Origin: Alicyclobacillus fructus | GTDB lineage: Bacteria > Bacillota > Bacilli > Alicyclobacillales > Alicyclobacillaceae | DNA: 64,000 nucleotides | Direction: 5' to 3' | Assembly: GCF_017329605.1 (NCBI RefSeq) | Contig: NZ_JAFMTY010000011.1 | Coordinates: forward strand, 1 to 64,000 | Part shown: in pieces, positions 8,509 through 18,210 of the stretch | How the letters are laid out: every line of letters starts with the position of its first letter | Position numbering within the stretch: the first letter of the stretch is position 1 | The notes under the pieces: generated by a model | Seen by the model: the letters and a program-made list of their open reading frames with translations, nothing else | What the model was told of the DNA's origin: nothing | Database searches by the model: none | Translations under genes and position numbers: made by a program

Positions 8509-9795
8509 CTACTCCCGGGTCTGCCCGTGACCGTGGATAACGTACTTATAACTCGTCAGCTCGCGCAGTCCCATCGGCCCGCGGGCGTGCACCTTCTGCG
8601 TGGAGATGCCGATCTCCGCCCCAAAGCCGAACTCAAACCCGTCCGTGAAGCGGCTCGACGCGTTGTGATACACGGCAGCCGCGTCGATGGCCGAGAGAAA
8701 GAGGCGCGCCGCCTCCTCATCCTCCGTCACAATGACCTCCGAGTGCTGCGTGCCATAGCGTTCGATGTGCGCGATCGCGTCCTCCAGCGTATCCACCACG
8801 CGCACGGCCAGAATGAGATCCAAGTATTCCGTCTCCCAATCCGATTCCTCCGCCGCCACCGCGGGGATCCCGGCACCGCGCAGGATGTTGAGCGAGCGCG
8901 GGCACGCGCGCAGCTCCACGCCGCGCTCGACGAGCGCGCGCCCCGCCTCCGGCAGCCACGCGTCCGCAATTTCCGCGTGCACCAGGAGCGTCTCCGCTGC
9001 GTTGCAGACGGATGGACGCTGCGTCTTGGCGTTCACGGCGATGCGCGTCGCCATCTCGAAGTTCGCCGCTCGGTCTACGTACACATGGCAGTTGCCCACG
9101 CCCGTCTCGATCACCGGCACCGACGCGTTCTCCACCACGCGCCGAATGAGCCCCGCGCCGCCCCGAGGAATGGCGAGATCGACCAGCCCCCGCGCGCGGA
9201 TGAGCACGTCCACGGCGTCCCGGTCGGCGTGCGCCACGAGCGACACCGCCTCTTCCGGCAGACCGGCCTGCCGCAGGCCATCGTGAATCGCCGCCACGAG
9301 CGCCTGGTTCGACCGAAGCGCCTCGCTGCCCCCGCGCAGCACCGCCACGTTTCCCGTCTTCACCGCGAGGGCCGCCGCGTCCACCGTCACGTTCGGCCGC
9401 GCTTCGTAGATCATTGCGATCACGCCTATCGGCACGCGCACCTTCCGAATGTCGAGCCCGTTTGGCCGAAGGATGCGCTCCACCTCTTCCCCGACAGGAT
9501 CCGGCAGCGCCTCGACCGCGCGCACGCCCTCGATGATCTGCTGAAGCCGCGCCTCGTCGAGCATCAGCCGATCGACGCGGGCCGCCGGCTGGCCTTCCCG
9601 CCGCGCCGCGTCCACATCCGCCGCGTTGGCGGCCAAAATTTCGTGCCGTCGCGCCCAGATGGCGTCCGCCATGTGCAGGAGCGCATCATTTTTCACGCGC
9701 GTGGGCGCCGTGGCCATGCGCCTTTTGGCCGCCTGTGCCGCCAACAGCGCGGCGCGCACCGACGCCGCCATCTCCGCCTTCGAATCGACACTCAT
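8509..9795 (-). CDS. proA: Gamma-glutamyl phosphate reductase
   Basis: A 428-residue NADPH-dependent reductase converting gamma-glutamyl phosphate to glutamate semialdehyde in proline synthesis. Recognised by IGVIAMIYEARPNVTVDAAA, the LRGGSEALRSN segment, and the catalytic-cysteine region NAAETLLVH (cysteine in the preceding SVCNAAE). The ATG at 9795 overlaps the proB stop in an ATGA, so the pair is translationally coupled. A longer reading frame upstream is only the proB gene read in another frame. Length is normal for ProA. Confidence 0.97.
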   Translation of the reverse strand: MSVDSKAEMAASVRAALLAAQAAKRRMATAPTRVKNDALLHMADAIWARRHEILAANAADVDAARREGQPAARVDRLMLDEARLQQIIEGVRAVEALPDPVGEEVERILRPNGLDIRKVRVPIGVIAMIYEARPNVTVDAAALAVKTGNVAVLRGGSEALRSNQALVAAIHDGLRQAGLPEEAVSLVAHADRDAVDVLIRARGLVDLAIPRGGAGLIRRVVENASVPVIETGVGNCHVYVDRAANFEMATRIAVNAKTQRPSVCNAAETLLVHAEIADAWLPEAGRALVERGVELRACPRSLNILRGAGIPAVAAEESDWETEYLDLILAVRVVDTLEDAIAHIERYGTQHSEVIVTEDEEAARLFLSAIDAAAVYHNASSRFTDGFEFGFGAEIGISTQKVHARGPMGLRELTSYKYVIHGHGQTRE

Positions 9796-10919
9796 CCCGC
9801 CGTCGCCTCCGTCCAAATCACCATGTCGTTCCGATGCACCACTTCGTGCAGCGCGTGCACGTCCTCGCCTGCGCGCTTTTTCTCCAGCCACTCGGCGAGA
9901 TCGCGCGATGAAAAGTTGGAGATGCCCTTGCCGAAGGCCGCGCCCGTGGGCCCCACGAGTTCCACCACCGCGCCTTCCTGAAACTCGCCGTGCACCTGCA
10001 CAAGCCCCGGCAGAAGCAGGCTCTTTCCGCCGGCGATGAGCGCGCGCATGGCGCCGTGATCGACCTGAAGCGCGCCCTCCGGCTTGGGCGCGTGCAACAG
10101 CCACGACTTGCGCAGGCTGACCGGCTCCGGCGAGGGCAAGAAGCGCGTGCCCACCGATTCGCCGCCAAGCACCCGCTCGAGCAGGCGCGGCTCGTCGCGG
10201 TGAGCGATGACGACCTCCACGCCCGACTGCGTGGCGATCTTCGCCGCCTGGATCTTGGTCCGCATGCCGCCGGTGCCTGCGCTCGATCCCGCCCCTCCCG
10301 CGATGCGCTCGATCTCGTCCGTGATGACCTCGACCTCGGCAATCCGCGTGGCCCCGGGATCCACGCGCGGATTGGCCGTGTACAGGCCGTCGATGTCCGT
10401 GATGAGCACCAGTTTGTCCGCCTCGGCCACCAGCGCGACGAGCGCGGCCAAGGTGTCATTGTCGCCGAAGCGGATCTCGTCGACCGCCACGGTATCATTC
10501 TCGTTGATGATGGGCATGACGCCGCGCTGAAGCAGCGCCATCACAGTGTTGCGGATGTTCACGAATCGCTTGCGATCCTCGACGTCCGCGCGCGTCAGAA
10601 GCAATTGCCCCACGGCGATGCCGTACTCCGCGAACAGACGCTCATAGTGCTCCATTAAAAGCACCTGGCCGACCGCGGCAGCCGCCTGCTTCTCCGGCAT
10701 TGAAATGTGCGCCCGCTGCCAGCCCAGCCTGCCGAGCCCCGCCGCGATGGCGCCTGACGAGACGAGCGCAAACTGACACCCCGTCTCGCGCTCGAGCCGC
10801 GCCATTTCCGCCACCAACTGGCGCATCCGCGGCAGCGCGAGCGATCCGTCCGCTTCCGTCAGCGAACTCGAGCCAACCTTGACCACCACGCGCCGGCGCC
10901 CTCGTCCGTCCCTCGACAT
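9792..10919 (-). CDS. proB: Glutamate 5-kinase
   Basis: A 375-residue amino-acid kinase: VVVKVGSSSLTE at the N-terminus, ALVSSGAIAAG, INENDTVAVDEIRFGDND, and GTGGMRTKIQAAK are all ProB motifs, followed by a C-terminal PUA-like region (about 275-375). It phosphorylates glutamate in the first step of proline synthesis and is usually inhibited by proline. I place the start at 10919 because GGAGGAGG lies 7 bases upstream; an ATG 15 bases earlier would place the SD inside the gene. Same strand as the upstream hydrolase gene, 31 bases apart. Confidence 0.96.
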   Translation of the reverse strand: MSRDGRGRRRVVVKVGSSSLTEADGSLALPRMRQLVAEMARLERETGCQFALVSSGAIAAGLGRLGWQRAHISMPEKQAAAAVGQVLLMEHYERLFAEYGIAVGQLLLTRADVEDRKRFVNIRNTVMALLQRGVMPIINENDTVAVDEIRFGDNDTLAALVALVAEADKLVLITDIDGLYTANPRVDPGATRIAEVEVITDEIERIAGGAGSSAGTGGMRTKIQAAKIATQSGVEVVIAHRDEPRLLERVLGGESVGTRFLPSPEPVSLRKSWLLHAPKPEGALQVDHGAMRALIAGGKSLLLPGLVQVHGEFQEGAVVELVGPTGAAFGKGISNFSSRDLAEWLEKKRAGEDVHALHEVVHRNDMVIWTEATAG

Positions 10920-10950
10920 GTCGTCCTCCTCCAAGCGTTTTTCCGCCGCT

Positions 10951-11817
10951 TCAATCTTTTACGAGCCGATTGACAAGGCGCCCAAGCCCTTCAATTTCGC
11001 AGGCCAACTCGTCTCCCGGCTTGAGCCACACCTTCTCCTCCCGGCCCAGGATGACGCCTTCCGGCGTCCCCGTGTAGACGAGATCGCCCGGCTCGAGCGT
11101 CATGATCCGGGACAAATCGCTGACGATCTGCGCCACCGAGAAGATCATATCCGCCGTGGAGGAGTTCTGCCGCAATTCGCCGTTCAGGTACAGGCGCAGG
11201 CCCAGGCGCTGCGGATCCCCCACTTCGTCCGCCGTCACAATGTACGGGCCGAGCGGCGCGAAGCCGTCGATGGCCTTGCCGTACAGCCACTGGGAGGCGC
11301 GCATCTGCAGGTCCCTCGCGCTGAGGTCGTTTCCCACGGCGTAGCCAAACACCGCGCCGAGCGCCTCCTCCAGAGGCACGTTCCGGCACCGGCGCCCGAT
11401 GATCGCCACGAGCTCCACCTCGTAGTCCACCTCGCGCGCCACCTCAGGGATGGCGATCTCGTCCCCATGACCGGCCAGACTGTTCGCAAATTTGGCGAAA
11501 TAGACCGGCGAAGACGGGATGGGCATCTTCGACTCCTCGGCGTGCTTGCGGTAGTTGAGCCCCACGCAGAGGATCTTCTGCGGATTCGGAACGGGAGGTG
11601 CGAGGCGCAGGTTCGACAACGTGCCCGCCACGGCCCCCTTCTCCTCGATCTCGACCAGCGCGCGCCGGCACGCCGGGTAGTCGGCGATCACGTCCTTCAT
11701 CTCGCCAGGCACCGACAGCCCGAGCTGCGCCGCGCTCGTTGAGACGTCCACGACCTCGTCGCCGCGCACAAGCCCGAGGCGAAAGCCGCTCCCTTCCCGA
11801 TAGGTGCAGAGCTTCAT
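10951..11817 (-). CDS. Fumarylacetoacetate hydrolase family protein
   Basis: A 288-residue protein of the FAH fold: ILCVGLNYRKHAEE, the metal-binding region EVDYEVELVAIIG, GYAVGNDLSARDLQ, and the C-terminal TGTPEGVILG loop are all present. Family members are Mg/Mn-dependent hydrolases, isomerases or decarboxylases acting on beta-diketo acids such as acylpyruvates; I cannot specify the substrate. Start ATG 11817 has GGAGAGGATCGCC upstream. It precedes proBA with a 31-base gap and may share their transcript, though no metabolic link is evident. It is divergent from the GH31 gene. Confidence 0.9.
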   Translation of the reverse strand: MKLCTYREGSGFRLGLVRGDEVVDVSTSAAQLGLSVPGEMKDVIADYPACRRALVEIEEKGAVAGTLSNLRLAPPVPNPQKILCVGLNYRKHAEESKMPIPSSPVYFAKFANSLAGHGDEIAIPEVAREVDYEVELVAIIGRRCRNVPLEEALGAVFGYAVGNDLSARDLQMRASQWLYGKAIDGFAPLGPYIVTADEVGDPQRLGLRLYLNGELRQNSSTADMIFSVAQIVSDLSRIMTLEPGDLVYTGTPEGVILGREEKVWLKPGDELACEIEGLGRLVNRLVKD

Positions 11818-12068
11818 GGCGATCCTCTCCCTCGTCCTCAGTCGCTTTTCACTGCCGCCATTGTAACAAATTCGAGCCCGCGGCGGCGAAGCTCGCAGCC
11901 TCCGGGCGGATCTCGAGCGCGCGAGAAGCGTGTATCCGCGGGACGAGCTCAAAATCCTACCATTCAGGCAGCAAGGAAAAGCAAGATATTGCCGTAATGG
12001 CACAAAATCATCTGATACAATGCTTCCACGAAACGTGACGGTCGGCATCCTGCGGGGAGTGAACATCC

Positions 12069-14399
12069 ATGAAATTCACGGACGGCAACTGGCTCGTGCG
12101 CGAAGGCGTATCGATTTACCCCGGCCTCTCGGTTCAGGACTGGCGGCGAGACGGCGACGGCGTCCTCTTTTTTGTCGCCTGCCGCCCAGTGGCGAACCGC
12201 GGTCACATGCTCGATGGCCCGATGCTCACCTGCCGCATCTCCTTTCCGCGCCCTGGAATGGTCCGGATAGAGCAAAACCACTTCCTCGGCCGCGTCCATC
12301 GCGGGCCCCATTTTCCGCTCGAAATGGAACCCCAGGCGTTTGACGTGATCGAGAACGAAGACGACGTCGTCCTTTGCTGCGGCGAGCTCGAGGTGCGCGT
12401 GCGCCGCGCTCCTTGGTCCGTCGCCATTTACGAGGACGGCCGGTTCCTCACGGAGAGCGGTCCGCGCTCCGCGGCGTATGTGCTCGATCACGGCCGCCCC
12501 TACATGCGCGGCCAACTCCATTTGTCCGTCGGCGAATGGGTGTACGGCCTGGGTGAGCGGTTCACGGCATTTGTCAAGAATGGACAGTCCATCGATATCT
12601 GGAATCGAGACGGCGGTACTGGGTCGGATCAGGCGTACAAAAGCGTACCTTTCTACCTCACCAACCGCGGTTACGGCGTCTTTGTCAACCATCCGGAGTG
12701 CGTCTCGTTCGAGGTTGGAACAGAGTTCGTCTCCAAGGTCCAGTTCAGCGTCGAGGGCGAGCGGCTCGATTATTTCGTGATCGGCGGCGGTCATCCGAAG
12801 GCCGTGATCGAGCGATACACCGCGCTCACGGGGAGGCCCGCGCTCCCGCCCCAGTGGTCGTTCGGCTTGTGGCTATCCACGTCATTCACCACCGACTACG
12901 ACGAAACGACGGTCAGCCAGTTCGTCGACGGGATGGCGGCCCGCGGCATTCCGCTCAGCGTCTTTCATTTTGACTGCTTCTGGATGAAGCCGTTCGAGTG
13001 GTGCAACTTTGCGTGGGACACCGCGTGCTTCCCGGATCCAGAGGGCATGCTCGCGCGACTCAAATCGCGCGGCCTGAAGATCTGCGTGTGGATCAACCCC
13101 TACATCGCACAGAAATCGCCGCTCTTCCAAGAAGCCATGGAGCGAGGATATCTGCTCCGCCGCCCGAACGGCGACGTGTGGCAGTGGGATCTTTGGCAGC
13201 CTGGGATGGGCATCGTCGATTTTACGAACCCCGACGCCCGCAGATGGTACCAGTCCCATCTGCGGCGGCTGCTCGACATGGGCGTCGATGCCTTCAAGAC
13301 GGACTTCGGGGAACGGATCCCCACCGACGTCGTGTATCACGACGGATCCGACCCGGCCAAGATGCACAACTTCTACAGCTACCTGTACAACGAAGCCGTG
13401 TGGCAGGTTCTCTGCGAACGCGGGAGAAGCGACGCCGTCGTGTTTGCGCGATCCGCCACCGCCGGCGGCCAGCGCTTCCCCGTTCACTGGGGCGGGGACT
13501 GCCGCGCGACCTACGAATCGATGGCGGAGACGCTACGCGGGGGCCTGAGTCTCGCGCTGTGCGGGTTCGGGTTTTGGAGCCACGATATCGGTGGCTTCGA
13601 GGACACCGCCCCCGCAGATCTGTACAAGCGCTGGATTGCGTTTGGGCTGTTTTCGAGTCACAGCCGCCTGCACGGAAGCGGTTCGTACCGGGTTCCGTGG
13701 CTGTTCGACGAGGAATCGGTCGAGGTTCTGCGGCATTTTGTGCGCTGGAAACTGAGGCTCATGCCATACCTGTGGTCCGCTGCCGTCGAGGCTCATCGCT
13801 CGGGCGTGCCGATGCTTCGCCCGATGATGCTCGAATTCCCGGACGATCCGACCTGCGATACCCTGGACCGCCAATACATGCTCGGTTCGTCGCTTCTGAT
13901 CGCGCCGGTGTTTTCATCCTCCGGCGAAGTCACCTACTATCTGCCGGCAGGCGTATGGACCCACCTGTTCACCGGAGAGGTGAGGCACGGCGGCAGATGG
14001 TACCGGGAACAATACGACTTCATGAGCTTGCCCGTCTTTGTTCGCGAAGGCAGCGTCCTGGCGCTCAGCGCGGAGGCGGATCATCCGGAGTGCCCTTACG
14101 CTCGCGGCCTCATGTTTCACGTCTATCGGATTCCGGCTGGCCAGAGCGCGTCATGCGACTTGTTTGACGAACGCGGTCAAGAGGTAGGCACATTCCGCGC
14201 ATCGTGGGATGAGGGCCACTTGGTTCTGCAGCCGCAGGGCGGACTCGAGCGGTGGCGCGCGGTATTGCACGGCCTGGAAGTCTCCGAGGCGGCGATCGAA
14301 GGCGCGGAATGCCGCCTCTCACCCGAGGGCGTGGAGATCATCCCTCAGGACTCGCGCCAAGAGGTTCGAATCGCGTGCCGTAGAAGCCACGGGGCATGA
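12069..14399 (+). CDS. yicI: GH31 alpha-xylosidase (YicI-like)
   Basis: A 776-residue glycoside hydrolase very similar in motif content to E. coli YicI, which releases alpha-1,6-linked xylose from isoprimeverose and xyloglucan oligosaccharides. Visible: KTDFGERIPTDV with the nucleophile Asp near 412, HWGGDC with the acid/base Asp near 477, and the RGGLSLALCGFGFWSHDIGG segment. No signal peptide, so it should act in the cytoplasm on imported oligosaccharides. The ATG has GGGGAG about 10 bases upstream. It stands alone, divergent from the FAH-family gene, and complements the arabinan-degrading genes further right. An alpha-glucosidase role is less likely given the YicI-type motifs. Confidence 0.92.
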   Translation: MKFTDGNWLVREGVSIYPGLSVQDWRRDGDGVLFFVACRPVANRGHMLDGPMLTCRISFPRPGMVRIEQNHFLGRVHRGPHFPLEMEPQAFDVIENEDDVVLCCGELEVRVRRAPWSVAIYEDGRFLTESGPRSAAYVLDHGRPYMRGQLHLSVGEWVYGLGERFTAFVKNGQSIDIWNRDGGTGSDQAYKSVPFYLTNRGYGVFVNHPECVSFEVGTEFVSKVQFSVEGERLDYFVIGGGHPKAVIERYTALTGRPALPPQWSFGLWLSTSFTTDYDETTVSQFVDGMAARGIPLSVFHFDCFWMKPFEWCNFAWDTACFPDPEGMLARLKSRGLKICVWINPYIAQKSPLFQEAMERGYLLRRPNGDVWQWDLWQPGMGIVDFTNPDARRWYQSHLRRLLDMGVDAFKTDFGERIPTDVVYHDGSDPAKMHNFYSYLYNEAVWQVLCERGRSDAVVFARSATAGGQRFPVHWGGDCRATYESMAETLRGGLSLALCGFGFWSHDIGGFEDTAPADLYKRWIAFGLFSSHSRLHGSGSYRVPWLFDEESVEVLRHFVRWKLRLMPYLWSAAVEAHRSGVPMLRPMMLEFPDDPTCDTLDRQYMLGSSLLIAPVFSSSGEVTYYLPAGVWTHLFTGEVRHGGRWYREQYDFMSLPVFVREGSVLALSAEADHPECPYARGLMFHVYRIPAGQSASCDLFDERGQEVGTFRASWDEGHLVLQPQGGLERWRAVLHGLEVSEAAIEGAECRLSPEGVEIIPQDSRQEVRIACRRSHGA

Positions 14400-14468
14400 C
14401 GGATCTGCCGGATCGACACACGCGGTCCGCAAACGGATGCGGCGCGAGGTCGGCTCGCGCCGCTCCAT

Positions 14469-14753
14469 CTAGCGCACGACCAACACGGCCTGCTTTGCCC
14501 GATGCAACACGGCTGTGCTCACGCTGCCTAAAAGAAGCCTGTCTACGGCATTTTTCCCGTGGCTGCCCAAAACGACGAGATCGGCCCCCGCCTCGTCCGC
14601 CGCGTGGACAATCCGCTCGGCGGGCGATCCGTGCTCCACGCGGAACTCCACGCGCGGCCCAAATGAAGCGAATCGACGCTCTACTTCGCCTCTCAGCTCG
14701 CCCGCGAGCTTCTGCGCCTCCCGTTCCATTCCCGTCTCGCACAGGCCAACCAC
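14469..14753 (-). pseudogene. Universal stress protein (UspA) C-terminal fragment
   Basis: From a GTG at 14753 this frame encodes 94 residues. The second half is a clear UspA C-terminus: AGADLVVLGSHGKNAVDRLLLGSVSTAVL and a final VLVVR contain the G-x(2)-G-x(9)-G(S/T) type ATP-binding loop. Normal family members are about 140 residues and start with a beta strand and a DGS-type motif; neither the 94 residues nor the upstream DNA shows these. I therefore call it a 5'-truncated remnant. An unusually short but active protein cannot be excluded. It converges on the GH31 gene. Confidence 0.55.
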
Positions 14754-15058
14754 TTGATTCGACTGCGCACAGCGACCTCCCTTTGTCGATACCGAAACTC
14801 CGCGGCAGCGCTTTCAAGCCTACACCGAGATGGCGATGGGACGTCCAGCCGCTGCCTGTGCACCGTATTGTAGTCGCGGACAGTGGCCTGGAATGAGAAG
14901 ATTGTGACTGAAAATCGGACAATTTTGACCTTCGCATTTCTTTTTAAGCTCTCCGCCGTCTTGACAGAGTTCGTTTTCAGGCGCATGCTGGTGCAGGGAA
15001 CGCGAGATTCGGATGCCCGCGAGCTCCGCTGAAATCGCTTGCAGACGAGGGACCTTCG
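14754..15058. other. Intergenic region, no gene seen
   Basis: This 305-bp stretch would have to carry the missing 5' half of the universal stress gene, but I find no frame resembling it. It should also hold the promoter of the AraC-type gene: a TTGACA at 14961-14966 is present, with only a weak -10 17 bases later. Confidence 0.35.
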
Positions 15059-15970
15059 GTGGAAGCCGTACATCTCCTGGAACACCGGCAACACGGCGAC
15101 CGGACGTTTCACATCCAGGCCTACCACGTGGTTCTGACCCCAGGACCGTATCAACAGACCGTCAACCTGCACTGGCACAGCGAGACGGAGTTCATCCTCG
15201 TGACGCGGGGCAGCGTGTGCCTTCAGGTGGGGAGTCACCGCCATCTGCTCTCCGAGGGCGGCGTGGCCTTTCTGAGCGGCGGCGAACTCCACAGCATGGC
15301 CGCAGCTGGCACAGGCCCGTCAGAATGCAAGGCCGTTGTGTTTGGCCTCGACCTTCTGGAAAGCCCAGCAAATGACCGCGTCCAGCAGGCGTACCTGTCG
15401 CCGCTTGTGGCCGGAAAACTTCGCCTCCCAGGCGCCATGCAGCACGCTCACCCGGTTCGGGAGTATCTTGCGATGCGCGTGGGTGAGATCGCCGAAGCCC
15501 TGGAGCAGCAGCCTTTGGGTTACGAACTCGCGGTGAAAGCCGGCCTGTACGATGTTTTCGCGCAGCTGTTCCGCGCACACCTCCTTGTGGAAGCGAGCTC
15601 CGGGCGGGAGATAGACCATCGCCGTGCGGATACCCTGAAATCGGTCCTCACGTACATCGACAGCCATCTCAGTGACAAGCTGCGGCTCGCGGATCTGGCG
15701 CGCGTGGCGAACATGAGCGAAGGTCACTTCTGCCGGTTCTTCAAAGAGATGACCCACCGGAAGCCCATGCAGTACGTGAACGAGCGGCGCGTGGCTCGCG
15801 CAGCGGACCTGCTAAAGGATCCGAATCGCAGCATCACGGCCATCGGCATGGAACTTGGGTTTCACGACGTGAGTTATTTCATCAAGGTGTTTCGCAGTTA
15901 CAAACACTGCACGCCCCTCGCCTATCGCAAGGCGTTGCTTACAAGGTCGCCGCGAAGCGAGGCCAGGTGA
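15059..15970 (+). CDS. AraC-family transcriptional regulator (cupin + HTH)
   Basis: A 303-residue regulator. Residues about 20-90 form an AraC-type cupin sensor (LHWHSETEFILVTRG), and about 200-295 contain the double helix-turn-helix: LADLARVANMSEGHFCRFFK and the signature region SITAIGMELGFHDVSYFIKVFR. Start GTG 15059 has GAGGGA about 8 bases before. It lies 86 bp upstream of the GH42 beta-galactosidase on the same strand and is the likely activator of that gene, responding to a galactoside or related sugar. Confidence 0.9.
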   Translation: MEAVHLLEHRQHGDRTFHIQAYHVVLTPGPYQQTVNLHWHSETEFILVTRGSVCLQVGSHRHLLSEGGVAFLSGGELHSMAAAGTGPSECKAVVFGLDLLESPANDRVQQAYLSPLVAGKLRLPGAMQHAHPVREYLAMRVGEIAEALEQQPLGYELAVKAGLYDVFAQLFRAHLLVEASSGREIDHRRADTLKSVLTYIDSHLSDKLRLADLARVANMSEGHFCRFFKEMTHRKPMQYVNERRVARAADLLKDPNRSITAIGMELGFHDVSYFIKVFRSYKHCTPLAYRKALLTRSPRSEAR

Positions 15971-16056
15971 CAGCCGCGCGTGCGGCGACGCCTGATGCGC
16001 GATGTGAACTCGAGACCATGGCCGAAGCGTCGAGCGAAGGAAGGGAAGGATGACCT

Positions 16057-18123
16057 GTGGCGAAGCACGCACCCATTTTCCCGAACGTTCAAGGTTTTTT
16101 ACACGGAGGAGATTACAATCCGGATCAGTGGCTGACGTATCCCGAGGTGCTGGAACAGGACGTCGAACTGATGCGCGAAGCCAAGTGGAACGTGGTGTCC
16201 CTGGGCATTTTCTCGTGGGTGAGCTTGGAGCCGGAGGAGGGCGTGTTCACGTTTGAATGGCTCGACGAGACCATCGAGCGGCTGACGAAAGCGGGCGTGC
16301 GCATCTTGCTCGCCACGCCGAGCGGCGCGCGCCCGGCGTGGTTGTCGGCCAAATATCCGGAAGTCCTGCGCGTCGGGCCGGACGGAAAGCGGAATCGGCA
16401 CGGCGGCCGTCACAACCACTGTTACACGTCGCCCGTCTACCGCGAAAAAGTGCGGATCATCAACCGCAAGCTGGCCGAGAGGTACGCGCACCATCCGGGC
16501 GTGATCGGCTGGCATGTGTCGAACGAGTACGGTGGCGAATGCCACTGCCCGCTCTGCCAGGAGGCGTTTCGCGAGTGGCTGAAGCGCAAGTACAAGACGC
16601 TCGATGCGCTCAACCACGCCTGGTGGACGCCGTTTTGGAGCCACACGTATACGGACTGGTCGCAGATCGAGTCGCCCATGCCGCACGGCGAGATGTCGGT
16701 TCACGGGCTGAACCTGGACTGGAAGCGGTTTGTGACGGATCAGACGGTGGATTTCTGCCGCCACGAGATCGAGCCGCTCAAGGAGGTGAACCCGGAGCTT
16801 CCGGCCACCACCAACTTCATGGGCACGTATCCCGGCCTCAACTACTGGCGCTTCCGCGACGTGCTCGACGTCATCTCCTGGGACAGCTATCCGCGCTGGC
16901 ACGCGCATGAGACGCTCGTCCCGGAGGCCGTCCACACCGCCATGGTGCACGATCTCAACCGCTCCATCTTGAAGAAGCCGTTTCTCCTCATGGAGTCGAC
17001 GCCGAGCGTCACGAATTGGCAAGCGGTGAGCAAGCAGAAACGGCCCGGCGTCCACGTGCTCGTCTCGCTCCAGGCCGTCGCGCACGGCGCCGATTCGGTG
17101 CAGTACTTCCAGTGGCGCAAGAGCCGCGGATCCTTCGAAAAGTTCCACGGCGCCGTGGTCGATCACGTCGGCCACAGCAATACCCGCGTCTTCCGCGACG
17201 TCAAAGCCGTGGGCGAGATGCTGAAGCGGCTTGCACCGATGGCCGGCGCGGAGGTGAAGGCGGACGCGGCCGTCATCTTCGACTGGGAGAACCGCTGGGC
17301 GCTGGAGGACGCCAAGGGCCCGCGGAACATCGGTCTGCATTACGAGGAAACGGTGCTCGGCCACTATGCGGCGCTTTGGCGCATGGGCGTGCCGATGGAC
17401 GTGATCGACGAAGAACAGCCGCTTGACGGGTACAAACTCGTCGTGGCCCCGATGTTGTACATGGTGCGCCCGGGAGTGGCCGAGCGGATGAAGGCGTTTG
17501 TCGAGCAGGGCGGCACGCTCGTCCTCACGTATTGGTCCGGCATCGTGGATGAAAACGATCTCGTCTTTCTGGGCGGCTTCCCGGGCCCGCTGCGCGAACT
17601 TGCCGGCGTGTGGGCCGAGGAGATCGATGCCCTGTACGACGGCGAGCGGGTGCCCGTCCTGGCCGCGGAAAACAATCCGCTTGGCCTGGCGGGCCGCTAC
17701 GAAGCGCGCGAATTGTGCGAGGTGGTTCACCTGGAGGGCGCGGAAGCCATTGCGGTGTACGGCGCGGACTATTACGCCGGCCTGCCCGCGGCGACGGTCC
17801 ACCGCGTGGGAGCCGGAAAGGTCTACTACGTGGCCGCACGGCTCGACGACGCGTTTTTGCGCGAATTCTTCGCGCGCGTGGCGGCGGATGCCGGCGTGAC
17901 GCGCGCCCTCGAGCAGGATCTGCCGGACGGCGTGAGCGCCATGGTTCGCACGGGCGACGGCGTGGAGTACGTCATGCTGATGAACTTCACGCCCGAGGCG
18001 CGCGAGGTTGCGCTCGATGGATCGGACTACAAGCCCCTCTACGGCGAAGCTCCGGCGAATGGCGCCGTCCACCTTCCCGCCTACGGCGTGAGCGTTTTGG
18101 AGCGGCCGGCGCGAGCGCGTTGA
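16057..18123 (+). CDS. GH42 beta-galactosidase
   Basis: A 688-residue GH42 enzyme hydrolysing terminal beta-galactosides, possibly also alpha-L-arabinopyranosides. It opens FLHGGDYNPDQW; the acid/base Glu is E157 in HVSNEYGG and the nucleophile is E313 in FLLMESTPS. The four cysteines of the family zinc site are visible (C122 and ECHCPLC with C162, C164, C167). No signal peptide. Start GTG 16057 follows a GGAAGGGAAGGA SD. It belongs with the AraC gene just upstream. GH42 enzymes of this type are known from Alicyclobacillus. Confidence 0.95.
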   Translation: MAKHAPIFPNVQGFLHGGDYNPDQWLTYPEVLEQDVELMREAKWNVVSLGIFSWVSLEPEEGVFTFEWLDETIERLTKAGVRILLATPSGARPAWLSAKYPEVLRVGPDGKRNRHGGRHNHCYTSPVYREKVRIINRKLAERYAHHPGVIGWHVSNEYGGECHCPLCQEAFREWLKRKYKTLDALNHAWWTPFWSHTYTDWSQIESPMPHGEMSVHGLNLDWKRFVTDQTVDFCRHEIEPLKEVNPELPATTNFMGTYPGLNYWRFRDVLDVISWDSYPRWHAHETLVPEAVHTAMVHDLNRSILKKPFLLMESTPSVTNWQAVSKQKRPGVHVLVSLQAVAHGADSVQYFQWRKSRGSFEKFHGAVVDHVGHSNTRVFRDVKAVGEMLKRLAPMAGAEVKADAAVIFDWENRWALEDAKGPRNIGLHYEETVLGHYAALWRMGVPMDVIDEEQPLDGYKLVVAPMLYMVRPGVAERMKAFVEQGGTLVLTYWSGIVDENDLVFLGGFPGPLRELAGVWAEEIDALYDGERVPVLAAENNPLGLAGRYEARELCEVVHLEGAEAIAVYGADYYAGLPAATVHRVGAGKVYYVAARLDDAFLREFFARVAADAGVTRALEQDLPDGVSAMVRTGDGVEYVMLMNFTPEAREVALDGSDYKPLYGEAPANGAVHLPAYGVSVLERPARAR

Positions 18124-18162
18124 ACTCCGACCGCCCGATGGCCATGGCCCGAACGACAAGGA

Positions 18163-18193
18163 GGGCGATCCGGCTTGAACGGCCGGATCGCCC
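18163..18193. terminator. Strong hairpin between converging GH42 and amtB genes
   Basis: Perfect 12-bp arms GGGCGATCCGGC (18163-18174) and GCCGGATCGCCC (18182-18193) with a 7-base loop. The location suggests a bidirectional terminator for amtB (minus) and the GH42 gene (plus). Confidence 0.7.
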
Positions 18194-18210
18194 CCGCCTT
18201 TGGGTTACGT

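Noticed and set aside
8167-9981. Long open frame of about 600 codons opposite proA/proB
   Set aside because: It is antisense to two unmistakable metabolic genes; its composition (Arg, His, Pro-rich, no domains) is that of a GC-rich third-position shadow.
16099-18159. Open frame of about 690 codons opposite the GH42 gene
   Set aside because: The GH42 protein has all catalytic and zinc residues; the antisense product is His/Arg/Val-rich without motifs.
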